Origin: Struthio camelus
Lineage: Eukaryota > Chordata > Aves > Struthioniformes > Struthionidae
Assembly: GCF_040807025.1 (NCBI RefSeq)
Contig: NC_090945.1
Span: forward strand, 38,743,088 to 38,807,087
Reading direction: 5' to 3'
Length of the DNA stretch: 64,000 nt
The translations under genes were made by a program, and so were the position numbers. Below are positions 12,001 to 27,000 of this stretch, piece after piece (the stretch's first letter is position 1; each line of letters begins with the position of its first letter). The notes under the pieces are model-generated. The model was not told the origin of the DNA, did no database searches, and saw only the letters and a program-made list of their open reading frames with translations.

Positions 12001-15000
12001 ATTATTAATTGTTGCACTTACCTGTTTCCTGTGACATCACTTTTTTGTGGGTTATTTGTCTGTATTCTTAGGCTCTGCAAGAGAAAATTTAATAGCAAAC
12101 AGTACTAGTGCTGCCGTTGCTTCTGTGATTGAGACCCAGAAGGTGTCATCTTTTACTGTGACAAAGATTAAACAGAATCTCCTCAGAGAAGGACACAGGA
12201 TGTACTTTTTATGCAGTTACCTATCATCCCTTCAAGAAGCAGATGAGCAACAGAAACTTGGGAAGTGTTTCTGGCAATTTTTTTTCTCCCACTGAGCCTT
12301 GCAATGGGCCAGTATGAGTAAGATGGAAGGGATTAGTTGATGTTTCATTCCTTAAATCCCTGCCCTAGGGTTGGTAAGAGGAGGGATTTTCACTTCCCAT
12401 GACTCATGTATTGAGCCTGGGGAAGAATTTAGAAGTCAGTAGACCTAACTCACTTTTGGCAGCTATTTCAAAAAAAAGTTCTCCAGGAATGAACTTGTTG
12501 AAATACCGGTGACTTCACATGTACCAAATTGTTTGTACTTATGAACATTGAAATGTGAAAAGTGAAAGGATTTCCTTAAAAAAAAAAAAAACAAAAAACC
12601 CCCCCAAACCTCAGGGAATGCTATATTAGGAAATGCTTTTATTAGGAATGCACATTGTTTGAAAATAGTTAATGGAAAAAAATAATCATATTGGTGAGTA
12701 ATCTGCCTTGAAGCTTCCTGGATGCGTTTGACATCTTAACTAAAAAGAGAAGACCTTATTTGTACAGAATGCCTATAGCAAATCTTGAGTTTTAACCACC
12801 AGATAGTTCTTTCAAGCTGCAGCTTGATTTATTTGTATCCCTTTGGACAGATACTGTATTCCTCCTAAATTATTGTGACTGGATTACTGCATGGGAAGTT
12901 GCAGAATAGAGACTGCTTGCTCAAGACCAATGACTGAAGCAAAAGAAACTGCTGCTGTGCGCATTGCTTCGGTCTGAGCAGCCTCCTCCTTGATCCGATT
13001 GACTCACTAAATTGTCAGTGTATTCCCACAGAGGTCTGAGATTGATTCCTGATTACAAGAGATCAAAGAGGGTTGGTTTAAAGTAATTGGTACTGAACTG
13101 AGCCGCGGCTCTGCGGGACGACAAATGTTCCACGAGAGGTGACAGACGTGATGGTGCCTGGGGTTGTGTGATGGTGCTGGTGATCCCAGAAAGATTGGTA
13201 CACTGGATGGCACTTTGAATGAGCCAGGAAATGCCCGTCAGAGCTAACGCTGTGAAGCAAGCTTCGCGCGCTGCTTTGTCGCGGTGTCGATACAGGACAG
13301 CACAGGGTTGATGCATTTGACATTTACAATTGAAAGAGAGTTCTGAGGTGGGCAGGGAGCCCTGCAAATGGCTTTGATTTGCGGGGTCTTGCTGCTTTTT
13401 CTCCTCATGGCAGTCAGCTGGGTCAGTGATGTGAATCCCACCATCACCAGCAGGGAGTGGTGTCCAGTAATGCTAACAGCAGGGGTAAATAGTGCCATAG
13501 TGCAGGGCTGCATCTCGTTTTGAAACAGTTTGCATATCCCTGGAGGTGCTTGCACAGTGCTTCTGGAACCTGGCCTAATGCATCAAGAGCCGTTTGTTTA
13601 CTTATTGGGAACGGGGTTTTCACGTTATGATCAACTGAATGGCTGTGGTAATTAAGTACTCAGTATGTTTTCAAAAATATTTTTTTCATTTATTGGCTCT
13701 AAAGGACGTATTCACAAAGCACAGATCTTACATGCACAAATCTTAGGCTTTGCTGAAACATCTTTTAGAAAAGCTTAGGACTGTATTTTTAATAAGAATT
13801 TTATGAATGTGGAGAATTTTATGTAGCACAGTTAAAGAATTGTCCTCTAAAACCAGAGGTGTTCATCAGTACTGCTGCAACTAATGTATGCAACTTATGT
13901 TAGGAATTATTTATTTAGGATTTTTTGCTGTAGCGTGTATGCTTAACATTTAGTTTTATTAGACTGGGAAAAAGACACTAATTTGCCCTTTTCCAGGAAA
14001 AGAGTCTAATTGCTGAAGATGTATCTCTTCAGTGCCCATTCATAATATCTATGCAGGATCCCAGTGTGTTGGCTAAGCACGTATGGCAGTCTTCCCATAT
14101 CCAAGCTGGGCTTCTCTTGTTCCTTCATTTTTGAGGAACTTAGCTTTTTACTCTTTTATATTCTTCTTCCTTGGATTGGCTTGGCCGTTCTGATAATTAG
14201 CAGTCCCAGTCCTGCTGAGTGATTCCATTCCCTCCTGGCTCTCTTTTTTTTCTCTTAAATAGTAATGACTCTCCCCAAAGAGGCAATTAGAGTGACTTCT
14301 CCCTGTTTTCAGCCTGCAGGCTTTCACAGACCTATACGTTTTCTTTGAAATAAAAAGACTAGACACATAAAGAAATGGCCAACTGTGGAGCCACTTCGGT
14401 GCGTCTGGCTAACTTTCTTCATGCCTCTGAGTGGGAGTTGGAGCAGTAGGAAGTACCCTGAAAAAGAGAGGCTGAGAACTTGTGTCACTTAACCGTTGTG
14501 GATATGTTGATGATATCTATGGCTGTATGTTTGTTGATCCCGTAAAAGTTCTTCCCTGGATCCAGTTCTTCCTGGAAAATGCTCAAAATGGTTTTATTTG
14601 AAGCAGTCCAGGTTTTTCTGTTACCTCTTTGCATCTTGCGTTTTGAAAATGTTAATGTCTTGAAATGATTCCGAATTTAGTAAGTCCTAAAATGTCAAGT
14701 AGAGAATAGTCTTCTAATGCTGTAACTTATTAAAGCCTCCTGGAATTATGTTTAATGGCATGCTGCAGAGCTCTGCGGGGAATGCTTAGTTACTGCTGTC
14801 ATGGCAGGCGACTTCTAAAAATATGGTGCTCTGGAGGCTTCTGTTAGAATTAAACAACCTCCTAATTCTCTGTTCATTAGTAGAATTTCATGCTTTCGCT
14901 TTTACTAGCTGTTAATATGTAACTAGATTAATGGCAACTGTGAAATGTAGTTTTCCTTTCCTGACTTCTTGATGAGCATAAGCTAAAACTGGCTTAATTG

Positions 15001-18000
15001 AAGGGCAAGGGCTGTTGGGGGCTTTTTTGTTTTTGCTTTTTTAAACTTGTCTCTGTAGTAACTGTCAGGATTATAAACTAGACTTGAAGGAAGAATCCTA
15101 CTCTGTTAAAAAGGATGTGCTGTTACTGTGTCCTGGTAGTTACATTCGTTCTGGTAATATGCAGGAAAAATAATAGCTTTTTCTAACAGTGTTTTCTGTG
15201 CAACTGAATTTTTTTAGGTAGTGACATCTCCTGGTTTACCTTTCCTTTTCAGAGTATATGGTTTGCATGCTGGCTGCTGGCTCAAATGCATTGCTCACCT
15301 CTGACATTTTGATGAAACTGTTGACCTGAACGCAAAGAAATTGGGGAAAAACCGTGGGGCTCTAATCTCCAAACCTCTGTCAAACGTGACACGGATGCAG
15401 CACTTTGCCCTGCATGTCCACCCATGGCCCGCAATAGGCATGGCAGACGTGAGTCACCCGTTCAGTACGTTAGCAGAAAGCCACCAACCTGCTGCAAGTT
15501 AATTCTTAGGAGACGGCCTGTGCTGGCTGGTAAACCTGCGAGTTTGTCGCTGCTATAAGGCCAGGAGCTTCCACCTGGGGGATGAGGCAGTACTAGCTTT
15601 CAAAGCTAGATTTCCTGGAGATGTAGATTTCCTGTGTTGTAGTCTTACTTAATTTGGACTTTGACATTCACCTTAAAATCTTGTCATTTAATTAATTAAT
15701 CTTCTTTCAGAAAAGTAGTATGCGTGTAGAAATAAAAATACTACCATTCAGTTTATTTGGAAATCTTACTTCCTAGTATTTCCTTCTTCTGAAGGAAATG
15801 AAATGAGAGCAATTTGTTCACCGGACTGTAAAACCAAAATGTGTGAAGGTAGTTTGAAGCAGGATACTTTAGGCGGAAGGTCTTCCTTGCCACAGTAAAA
15901 CAACTGATTATTATGGAATGCATTGTAGTTCCATTAAAGTCTGCTCTTCGTATCTGGATTTTGAGAGGCTTTGGTTATCTGTGGATTACTTACATATCTA
16001 CCCTTTATGCCAATGTCATAATTTTTAAGACTGCTGTCAAAGCTCTGACGTTTGATAGCTCTGTTTTACTGATCCTTTTTATTTCCCTGATAATATATCA
16101 GTGTAGGATTTGCCCTTTTTTAAGTCTCTGAAATAACATTTTGAATTGTTTTTTGTAGCCTTTAGGCAAGACTGGAGCTCAGGGAATATCAGATGGATAT
16201 TGTGTTTTAACCTGGGACTGCCTGTGCTTCGTCCCTGAAGGCATTGTCAGTATACGACCCAGATGATTAGGACAGCAATTTTTAAAAGCCCTTTAGGGAA
16301 AAATCATGGGGTTTTTTTTCTTTCTTTCGCTTTATTTTCAGGGGAGAATATTTTTCAGTGTTCTTTCTGCTTTGTAGAGACATGGTAACTATCACCTTAG
16401 ACGTCATAGCTTCAGTAAATATACTAATGTACAGTGAGAATCCTTCATGTCCAGATGTTAAAATCTTCTATAGTTTTGTCAATTATGTGGATGCCTTTTG
16501 GCTCTTTCAGCTTTTCCTTTTAGACTGCTTGCATTTGTGAAGCAAGATGGAAGAAGGAGATGGTTTTGCCTCCTCCCCCCACCCGGTTGATTTGGCATAC
16601 CTGGTATCTGAGCAGACAGCCGTCCGGCCCTCGGGTCGTGCCAGTTACACCAACTCTGCAAGCAGCCAGAGAACTTGAGTTCCTTCACTGAGCCTGCACA
16701 ACTGTTTCTTTCACCACTTGTCTATTACAGAGATTGGCCTGGAGTTGTTGTTTTCTGTTGCCTAACTAGTACTTGCCAAATGGTATTGCGAATGAATTGT
16801 GCAAAAAACAAAAGCTTGCGGCAAAGCATCTTCTCTAAGTAAACTTTAAGTTAACAGTTGTCACAGATGTAATACAAGGGGAAAATAACTGAATTGAAAA
16901 CTACTTTCTGCTGTGGGTAGAGGCTTTTATTATAGATATATAATTTTTAAAAGAACTGGAGACAACAATAAAAGGTTTGTACACGGATGCATGCAAGTTC
17001 CTGTGGCATACGAATGCTCATTTTTTTTCTTCTCTCCACTGGGCATGTTCTTGTTTCTGTATTCAAAAGTAGTTACAGGAAGGAGGACGCGTCTAGTACT
17101 CGAAGTGCTCTTTTGAGAACAGAGCCATGCCTGATCTACCATGTGATGTTTCTGCCTTGCTTGTAATGTATTAGCATGCTGAAGAGATCAGGGCTGTAGG
17201 CCTAAATTTAATTTTGAAACACAGAATGTAGTTACCAGGAAAATTAAAAACACTTGTTCTCGCTCCAGTGACTGGACTGTGGTTAGTGTGGTGAGGGTGA
17301 TGTGCCTGTGGGAGGGGCAAGTAAATCCGTGTTATTCACAGGAATACTATTGCAGAACACCAGCACACTAGTGAGGAGCGCAGAGATCCGACCTGAGAAC
17401 TCTGGTTTCAGAAGCCTGAGAGGGATTCACTGGCTGACGGTATGAAGAGTTAGGTATCTGTCCATTCAGTTCCCTGGAAAAAAAAATCTGCGCTTAGCTT
17501 GAGTTTCCAATACTTTTTTTTTTTTAATGACTGACAGAAGTTACAAATGAAAATTAAAAAACAAAAAAAACCCTCTCAGTACCTCTCTAATAGTTCCTTT
17601 AAAAGGTGCAGCATGCACACTGGCAGAAATAATTGCATGATATGTTGCAACAAGTATAATTCAGTTAAAAGCATCAATTTGCCAGCCTTTCATTTTGTAT
17701 AGGAAATAAAACTAATTTGGGGGTTTGGGGATCTCCTTTTTCTCTAGCAAATTATATTTATTACCCATAATCTCTAAAGTTTTTGAACTGGTTCTTTCAA
17801 AGATTGCATTAGAGCCATTAAAAATGAACAATCTTTTCTGGTAAAATTTGCACCGTGTGTAAAGAGAAGAGAGTTCTTGTCTCGACCATTGCTCCAGTAT
17901 ACCTATAATGTAGTATTTAGGAAAAAATATCTTGTGAGCACAGGTATGTGGTGGGCCCTAAATCTTTCTCCTCTTTATTTTCTACAGTCTACTGCTCATC

Positions 18001-21000
18001 CTTTTTATGGTGTTTCCTTGCTGTAAAAATCTTACTGTCAGTTCTTCACTCTCTGGGTTAAAAGAAGTTCTTTGATAACGTTTGCATCTCTCCTGTTGTT
18101 CTGACCGGTATTTCTTCAACACCATCCCTATCTCCCAGTTGCTTTCCCCATACCCCTTCTAAGTCCCAGCCAACTTCATTCCTTACTTCATATTGCTCAA
18201 GTGACTTTCTGGGTAAGACATTACCTGTTTCTTTTCCTCTCTCAAACTTTACTTTTTTTTTTTTAATAAATCCTGTATTTGTATAGCAAGCGAGTGTTTT
18301 GCTTTGTGCTGCGCTGAAGGCACAGAAAGTCCTTCCAGACTTCGAGTAGGGACCTGTTTCTGCTTTGGTTCAGCTCGCTGTTTGTGTGGGGCGTATACGA
18401 AACGGCCCTTCGTGAACGGTGCGTGCGCGCCTATGGAGGCCAGAGCGGCAGTGCCGAGGCCGCCGGTCGCGGTAGGTAACTCTCTGCGTCAGCTGCGAGC
18501 GTGCTAGTAGCATTACTGGTTAGCTTGAATGTTACTGCACTGTACTCGGATGCCCTGGCAAGCGTGCACTTGTGACTGCGTGTGTAAAAAGTAGTAGTTG
18601 CTTGTTTATTTTGTGCAGTACATCACAAACCAATTCTGCGCGTTCGTGCCAGGTTTTGTTTTGTTTTTTAATTGTTTTATCATTTTAGTCAATCGTATTT
18701 ACTCAGTGGTTTCTTTTAACAGAGTTCTGGGCCTTCCTTTTAACACAGTAGATCTGTTTTCAATATTTTTGGATTGTCCTTTGGCTATTAATCCTGGTAT
18801 TTTTACTGTACGTATTTTATTCATGTATGTTCAAGTTTCATTTTTTAAATTTTTCTTTAAAAATCTAGAAAAATGCTTTAAAATACTTCTCCATGCCTTC
18901 TGTCAATTCCATCTCATTTTTCCAGTGATGAATTCAATTTAACATAGGAAAGCAATATACCAATCTACTGCAAATGTCACCCTAACACTGCTTTTCTTTA
19001 AGCTAAAAGCAAACGAGCCCTTGCCTCCGGTCTGAAACAAAGCATAGAGAACTTCAAACCCAAAGTAAATAATTTCACAAAGTTATGAACAATTAAAAAT
19101 GGATGTCTGGAATTCTTCTGTAGTGCCACAGTGAGTAGTTTTTCATACCATTTTTGGCTGAGTATTTTGGCTGAAGCAAGCTGAGCATACGATATCTGTC
19201 TTTAAGACCATAATGACAATGGGATAACCGCTGTGAACGCTCTTGGTGGTTAGCGTATGAGACCTTGGTTTGATTCTTGTCCAGTGTACACACTAGGGTC
19301 TGGGTGCGCATGGCTTGCACCAGGTTTGCAGATATTTTAATATGCTAGGAAGACAAGCTGCATGTTTGGTGGCATATTGGTGGTTAGAGCGGTTGCGAAT
19401 GAGAAGCCAGAAGGAATTCAGCCAACAAAACCTTTAACTGGAGAGTAAGAAACCAGTAGTGTAGAGTTAGAACGGTGCCAGGCAGATTTTGAATACGAAG
19501 AGAAAGGGGTATCTAATTGACACCTGTGGCTGTTTTGTGTCAGGGTTAAAGTATGAGCATTCCTCTTCCAAATGTACATCATTATCTTACCAAAGACAAT
19601 AATGCTCGCGTAATATATTATAAATAACCTGTGTACATCTACCCTGTATCCTTTGATACAAACCAGACCCTAGGGCCTGTGAGGGAACTGATAGTTATCA
19701 TCAGCATGTAGCACTTAACACACAAAAAAATGCTGCATGGTTGTACCGCTAAACATCACAAGACCTTTGCAGAGTAAGTACGAACATCCCTTTGGGGGAC
19801 TTGATTAAATTAATGTCTAGGCTAGCCCAGTGGTCAGTCAGTTGACTACAGAGGCCTATAAAATTAAAGGAACTGTTTCCCAACTCTCCTGTTTTATAGA
19901 TGCTAATTACTCACTGATAAATCTGTTGTCTTGCCATGTTTTGCAAACACTGAAAATACTCTTATGGGGAATTTTTTTTAATTTTTTTTTAAAATTATTT
20001 AGTCTCCCTCCGTCTCCAAATAGCTTTCTGCTCTACAGCATTTTTCCTGGTTTCTTCCACCTTGCTTTAATCATGTGCTGATTCAGAGGTGCTCTGTTTG
20101 AGCAGACAGACTGGAGGCATGAAATTTTCTAGTACAGCAGAATATCTATGTCTATCCTTGTTCTCCACATCTGATCAGTTACCCTGGGGTCAGAAGGTTG
20201 TTCTTGTGGCAGACGAAACATCTCTCTTAAGAAACATGGAGGGGAGGCAATAAACAGCTTTTTCTCCAGATCAGTCCCGCAGTTATTGGCAGAAGTCAGA
20301 TTTCTGTCAGGGTAGTTAAAGTTCCTTGAGAAATTATTTGCCAGGTCTCTTGAGAAATGGCCCACGATTACTCAAAGAATTAAAATCTGTCATCTGCTAC
20401 CAAGCTCATGCACTATCAGGCTTTCCAATAGCCAGTGAGAGGGAAGGTGAGTCACTGCATTTGGCCAGATGTGATCCTAACTACGCGACATGTGCAAATT
20501 CTACGTTTTTTTTTCTTTACACATTACCTGCTGTTTGCGCTTAGCTCTGTTATGTATTGTATCATCTGTCTTTATCCTTCCTCCCTCTGACTCCTTGCTG
20601 ACTGTCTTCCATTCCGTCATTGACGTTTATTTTCAGCTGTTTTTCCACCTCTTCATTCGAACCTTCCTGCTGCTTCCACTCTGAGATTCCTTGCTTGAAC
20701 CATGGCCATCCGTTCCTTCACCTTTCCATACGATTTTCATTATATGTTGGTTTTCTTAAATATCTTTTCCTCTCTTTCTGCTATTTCTTGCCTTATCCTC
20801 ATCTCATTTCTTGTCATCTTTGGAATAGCCAGTGCAACTTCTGAAAAATACACAGAGAGTCATAGCTTGTGGTGTTGTTTTTTGTTGTTTTTTGTAAAAA
20901 GGAGAACCTTTTGAATTCATCATCATGAGGACAGAATTAAAAAGAAAAACACACCAAAAATTAAAGCTTTTGAGAGCAGAAAGCAAAAATTCTGAATAAA

Positions 21001-24000
21001 ATTGTATAAAAATGATCACTGCTTTTAAACAAAGGAAGAACTTCTAACCTTGTTGCATGTTATGCAGGTCAGAATCCAGTCTTGGTGAGGAAGTTTCTAT
21101 AGTTCTCAGTGTTTGTTATTGCTATCTCTTTCATGATTAAATGCTGTAGAATATAGAGACGCAAGAAGACTAAGAAAATAATAATAACACACTGTACTGG
21201 GAAACATTCTCCCAACCTGGAAACCAGCTCTTATTCTTTTATTGCAACTGCTTGTAAGGTCCTTTTGTGTTTCCATCTCAGAGAATGCGGAAATGTTCCT
21301 AAAGTATGTTATGGATATGAAAAACAGAGCAAGTGACAACTTCATGGCCACCCTCTTGTGGAAAGCGTTGTCTTACTCTTTGCACATGTGGTGTATGCAG
21401 CTAAATAAGCTCCCTGGCTTCCCTTCTGTGAGTTTTGTTCCAGCAAAAATTCTTTGTTCAGAGGGACTGAATAGTCTGTACTGTAGTGTTTGTCTTCCTT
21501 GGTCTTCATAAACTGCAAACTACAGCCTAATTGCTTGTCCTCTTCTGAACTGTAGACTTTAATTTAGTGAGGCATAATGTGGGGACTAACACACTTAATT
21601 TTATAAGATTTTTGTGGAAAAGCTCAGAAAGAGTACTGTTTAACTATCTAACAAAATTAAGAAGTCCATGTATTTCAAGCCACATTCTGAAACCCACACT
21701 GCCTCTGTGGTTACTTTAACTGAGAGTAATGAGTAAACAGCTGAACATATTTTCCCCAAATCATGTATGCCTTACTGTTAGTGTAATTCCTATATAAATT
21801 GAGGAAAAAGTTAAATGTTCCTTTTGAAAGGGGGGACAGCTTGTCTATATGTACACTCACATATGCATGAATGCACACTTATCCAGAAAGAAGAAATAAT
21901 TTCAAAAAATTAAGGTATAAAAAGAACCCCTAAACCAAGTAAACTGCAATTGGGCTGGCACCTAATCCGTATCCAGCATCAAGTTTCTTCTTACCTTTAA
22001 GTTTATAAATACTATTATTTCTTTTTTTGCATTGATTTCAGATGTAGCAACTGGTTTCCAAACTATCTTTTATTAGTTTTTTTTTTTTTTTGCCTTCTCA
22101 TTCATCTAATTTAATATTTCAAGTTATTCTGGCTATTACTGAGTATTCAGTCCCTGAGGAACAGTGAGCGAGTCACACATCCTGCTCAGCTTAGGGGTTT
22201 ACAAAGTGTCTTTGGAAAACTCCCAACAGAACTGGAAGGGCCTTGTTCAAGACTGATCATGCTGGGTGGCAGGTTAATGGAGAGAGATCTCTCCTGATAA
22301 GTGATTCCTGCTGGAGTAACAGGAAAAGGCAGAGCGCATTCACACCAAACCTGTGAAATGCGACTTCCTCTGTGAGATTCCTCCACCTCAGACCCAAAGA
22401 AAGAGAAGTCTAAAGTGTAGCAGTTTGAGTGCAGCCCAGAAAAGAGGACTGGGGCTTTGCATGCCTTTCAGCTGTGGAGACTTCTATTCACTAGAGTGCA
22501 AAAAGGACTGGGGCAGTGCCAACAGCATACCAGACTTGGGCAAGGATCAGCAGCCGAGCAGGTGGATCTGCTATAACTTTTGTCCTTGCTTCCATTGAAT
22601 AAAGGAGCAGCTATGGGAGAGATTACAGAGCTGGAAAAGGGCCGGAAAAAAATAATCTCACCCAAAGCCTCTATGTCATGGAGCCCTTTGCATAGAGATG
22701 CCTGGTTGTGGTCTGAAACTGGAGTTGGGTCCTGTGCTGACTGTGCAATATATAACAAGGTTATGTGCTATGGGAGCAAGAATTTCCTCGACTATAACTT
22801 GTTTCCTGTAATTCTTTTTTGTGGTCAGAGCCTCAGACTTAACTTGGGTGTTTTTGCATTTATTTTGTGTTTATTTTTATTACATGAGTTATTTATAAAT
22901 TTATACACTTAGAAGCATATATGCAGCTATATATTTAAATATATTTATACACACCCACACGTGTGCACACTTTTATGGGAATACTTAGCACTAAAAAAGA
23001 TTGATTTTGTTCTTTGTTTCCTTTTGCAGTTGGCTGAAAGCAGTCAGAAGAAGGAGGCTTTACAAAAAAGCATTGAGAAATCAAAAATCGGACGTGAAGA
23101 TACTGTAAGTTGGTTTTGGGGCGGGCTCCTTCTAGGGAATAGGGTTACGATTATGCAGTTTTCAAATATTAATGTAGTTGTTGGAAAGCCATTAGGGCTT
23201 CCAAGTACTTGTTATGAGAATAGGAAAGAAAAAAATAGATGTTCCCAAAAGTTGGATTATTTCTGACTTGGTCATGCACTAATGAGTAAAATATTGCCAT
23301 CTGGCTGCTTCAAGGCAGAGAAAATGTGTGGCTGCTTGAAGCCTGGTAGTCTTTCTGCCTTTTTCAGATTTAAAGGTATCTTAAAACTTGATCTACCCGC
23401 AGGTATGTGCCAAAGTTGCCAATGGTTGCTGAACTGCCAAATCTAGTACGTGCAGACTAAGATGTTGGGGGCCTTATTTTTTAGACTTCTAATCTAGATT
23501 TCTAAGTTGTTATTCTGAGCTGCAAAATAAACTTTGTGTTCTCTGTATGCTAAAGCCATTAAAATAACACTGCAAAAGTAATATTTAGTCTTCATATTTA
23601 ACCCACATACGAAGTGCTATATAGTTAGAAATATTTCATGAGGTATCTTAAATTGTTCATCAGTTTTGAGAAGCTCAGTCTAAACTTTTGGCTTATATAT
23701 TGAATAAATAAGTACATAGTTGAGGGTGGCAAGAAGTTTTCAGGTGAAAACGAATTTTGTAGGAAAGTGTCAAGTCTTAGAATTCAAAATATCCTTTGGA
23801 AATGTTGTCGCTTCATCCGTAATCGGTGAATCACAGGCAGGTTTCTCATGCAGCTGTGCTTGTCAGGTTTCCAAATGGACTGTTAGAGACTTTGGCCTTC
23901 TCCACCATGTGGCCTGCCTTAGTCAGCAGAAATTAGTGGTCCTGGAAATCCTGTTATGGCTGAGGCTTCCAACATTTTGGTTCCTTAATTTTCACCAGGA

Positions 24001-27000
24001 AAAAGTCCTGAGAAATCCAGCTCATGGTGTAGATCTCTGGGCAACCAGCTTCCACACCACAGGGCCTGGAAGCCTTTAATTTGGAATCTGCATTTCCAGA
24101 ACATGCTGAATACAGACTGTTGGCCGAAGGGTTGGGAATATGGAAGTTTAAAAAACCCTCAGGCTCTCAGGCTGCCTTGGAGATTGCTATTGGCTAAGAA
24201 ATGGAAGATTTACAGACTCTTGCTCTCTGGGTTTTTTTTTAGGCTCTGCAGTGGCCTAGCGTGAGTTCTTTTGAAAATCCCAAATTTCAGGCAGTTACAG
24301 TGGTTGGCTGTAAGTGCAGGCTGGATTATGTGCTAAGTTCACTATGAGGGTGCTCGTGTTGGGTCACGTCGCTGTGGATTCTTATTGATCAAGAGAATAT
24401 TTGAGGTAATGATGTATACTCTCCCAGTGACGATTACCATGCCTTAAATATTTGAATTTATCTTTGAGGCTGCTGCACTTAAATGATGTGCAACAAAGGA
24501 GGAGAGAAATAAATTCAGAGGGCACTCATATGTAGTCGGTATCAGGATATTGGGAAGTGCGAATGTTAGGTTTTTGTGTAATGCTGTCTTTAATTGCAAA
24601 ACTAGTACTCCTAAATACACTTTAACATTTAAGCTCAACAATGAAGAAATCTGTTCTGCGTTTGTTAAGCCACACTGAGTTCAAAGATTGTAGAAGATTG
24701 TTCTTCCTTTTGTTTTGGCCTTGATATTTTTTCCTTCCAATTTGTACTTGGTATCCTCTAGTGTCACTTAGAGTTTTGTGTGTGCGTAAAATGCTCAGTT
24801 GGTTCACTGACAGAAAGTAGTAGTGAAAACAACTTTTAAATTTATATCTTTTTATTTAAAAAAAAAAGTTCTGTGTAATGTAGTAATTACTGGGGTACCT
24901 TTTTTTTTGTTTTTTTAATATATCTCCCAACTTGCTTTGAACGCCCAGGCAGAACGTGCAGCTCTAATAGAGGAACTTGCAGCTCTCCGGCAGAAAAAAG
25001 AGCAGCTAAAAGCAGAAGTAGACAAATACAGAGAATGTGATCCAGATGTTGTTGAAGAAATGCGTAAGTTGTATATTGTTTAAAGTGAACTTTTACATAA
25101 AATAAAGTCTATACTACTTTAGCTTAAAATCTGGTATGCAGAGATAACCAAAAGAATAGCTGCTTTCCTTTTTAAAGCTGTGAGCAATACAACACAGGTA
25201 CACTGACCATTTCTGTGCATGCTCTGTCATATTACGTGAGTTTTTCTTATTAACTTTTACATGCAAACAACTGAGCAGTGAGCAAACAATAACTAAATTG
25301 AAATGCTCAGCATTAGAATTAATACCAAGACTGCCCTTTCTAGAACTGTATTAATTCTATAACTTCTAAATATACTGAAACCCAAGATGCGTAGGAAAAG
25401 TAATCACTCCAGCTCCATATATTCATCCCTTGCTGATGACAGTATTTTTATTCCTTGCTCCCATTTACCTTTAGTTCCCTACTGGCAAAAGAGATATCAT
25501 TCTACTTGCTTTGTGTTGTCTGTTTAGAATGTGTTTCATTAGTGGCAGTTAATTTTTAATTTGTACATATGTACATAAGTATGGTATTACACTGTTTACT
25601 TAATGTTTGTACTTTCTGTGACATGCTGATATTTTTGTTGGAATTTCTAATTCTAATGGAATACAAGGAATAATGAGCAACTGCCATAGAGAACAGGACA
25701 CCGAAACATACTTGGTATTCTGATCTTTAATATGAAAAATGAAAAGCATGCATGACATTTATCTCATTTTCTTTTCTTCAAGATTCATGTTTTATTTATT
25801 AGGCTCTTAGTTTGCTACCCAAACACCACTGCATATTCAATTGCTGTAGTGCCAAAATGCCATTACAGAGTGATGAGGAACAGGCACAGACCCTTTTCTG
25901 AGAAGATATCTGACTAAATCTTTGTTTCACTGTGCTTACAAGAAAGTCCACAGTTTCGCAGCAGTACTGAAAGAAACCCAAGAACATAAACGGAGTTTGC
26001 AGCACACCCCAAAATTAGACAGATATTCTTTCTTTTGTGCGGCCTGTGACGATTTTTTGTCAGCTGCGTTACCTTTGCACAAGGATGTATGTAATAGTAT
26101 GCCAGAGAATCAGCAAACTCTCAACCTGAGGTTACTCCACTGTAAATCCCTTACTGAATGCTCCCCTGAGGACAAGCAACAGACACGTTCCAGCTGTAAA
26201 AATGAATAGTTCAGGCAGGAACTGGCACTGATACTGAGTTCATAGTACCAGGTACTTCAGTTGCTGAGCTGCCCATGTTGTAATGGGTGCACCAAGTGAG
26301 TTGAGGGGCGTCTTTTGAAGGAGTCTCCCTGAGCACATTGCTTAATACTAGGCACAAGCGGGCAAATCACAGCTTGAATAGTGGGGCTAGCCACATTAGC
26401 AAACAGACTAATAACCTGAAAAGAAGGAAAGGGAAAGAAATGTAATCCTTAGCTTCTCCAGGTGTGGCACAGGGGAGGTCTTCTCTTTGGTTACAGATTG
26501 CCAAAGCTCCACAGGAGCTTCTGCAAAGGAGGGATGAGCCTTCAAGGGCACTGGTGAGATTTAGCTGTGCTCATCTACCTGTAGGATTCCTGAGGAAATG
26601 CACCCTGGTGTTTGGAAAAAGATTTGTCCCTGACCTTTGATTAAAATGTTTCCGTCCTGTTGTATGTTTCATCTGGTACAATTTGTTGCGCTGCCCAAGT
26701 TCACTGGCCCTGAGTAAATGATGAAATGGTAACGTCAATTTGGGGAGTTAATTTCTGTGTCAAAGCTGAATGGAATTTCACAGGATTAAAAAAAAAAAAA
26801 AAAAAAGGCATTTCTGTAGTTCCAAAGAGTGCAGGGGAGTGCAGAGTGGAAAAAAAAAAAAGGATAGCTATATTTTTTTGTACAAAAAAGTTAAAATCCT
26901 TGCTCAATGGTGGTAAAACTGAGCATGTTCCTTAGAAGTAAATGAGGAAATACTGGGATTTTATACTGTCTGTTCTGCTTCAGTTGCCACAGGACTGAGC

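Larger units (their letters stand above)
8026..23029 (+). other. MND1: MND1 intron 4 (15.0 kb)
   Basis: This is the largest MND1 intron, phase 0. Most of it is AT-rich unique-looking sequence. It contains three blocks of different composition: 13000-13560 (GC-richer, overlapping minus-strand frames), 18300-18515 (a small CpG-dense patch) and 22150-22770 (GC-moderate). Tracts of A or T occur near 12578, 17513, 18250 and 22076. No second gene can be supported. Confidence 0.8.

Noticed and set aside
19225-19290. tRNA-like wording (ggtggttagcgtatgagacc, then ggtttgattcttg) resembling A and B boxes
   Set aside because: I could not fold a complete cloverleaf with paired acceptor and anticodon stems. 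At most a decayed tRNA-derived SINE, too weak to annotate.
22150-22770. GC-moderate stretch in MND1 intron 4 with overlapping frames, considered as an LTR or retrocopy
   Set aside because: No terminal repeats, primer-binding site, poly-A tail or recognisable protein similarity.
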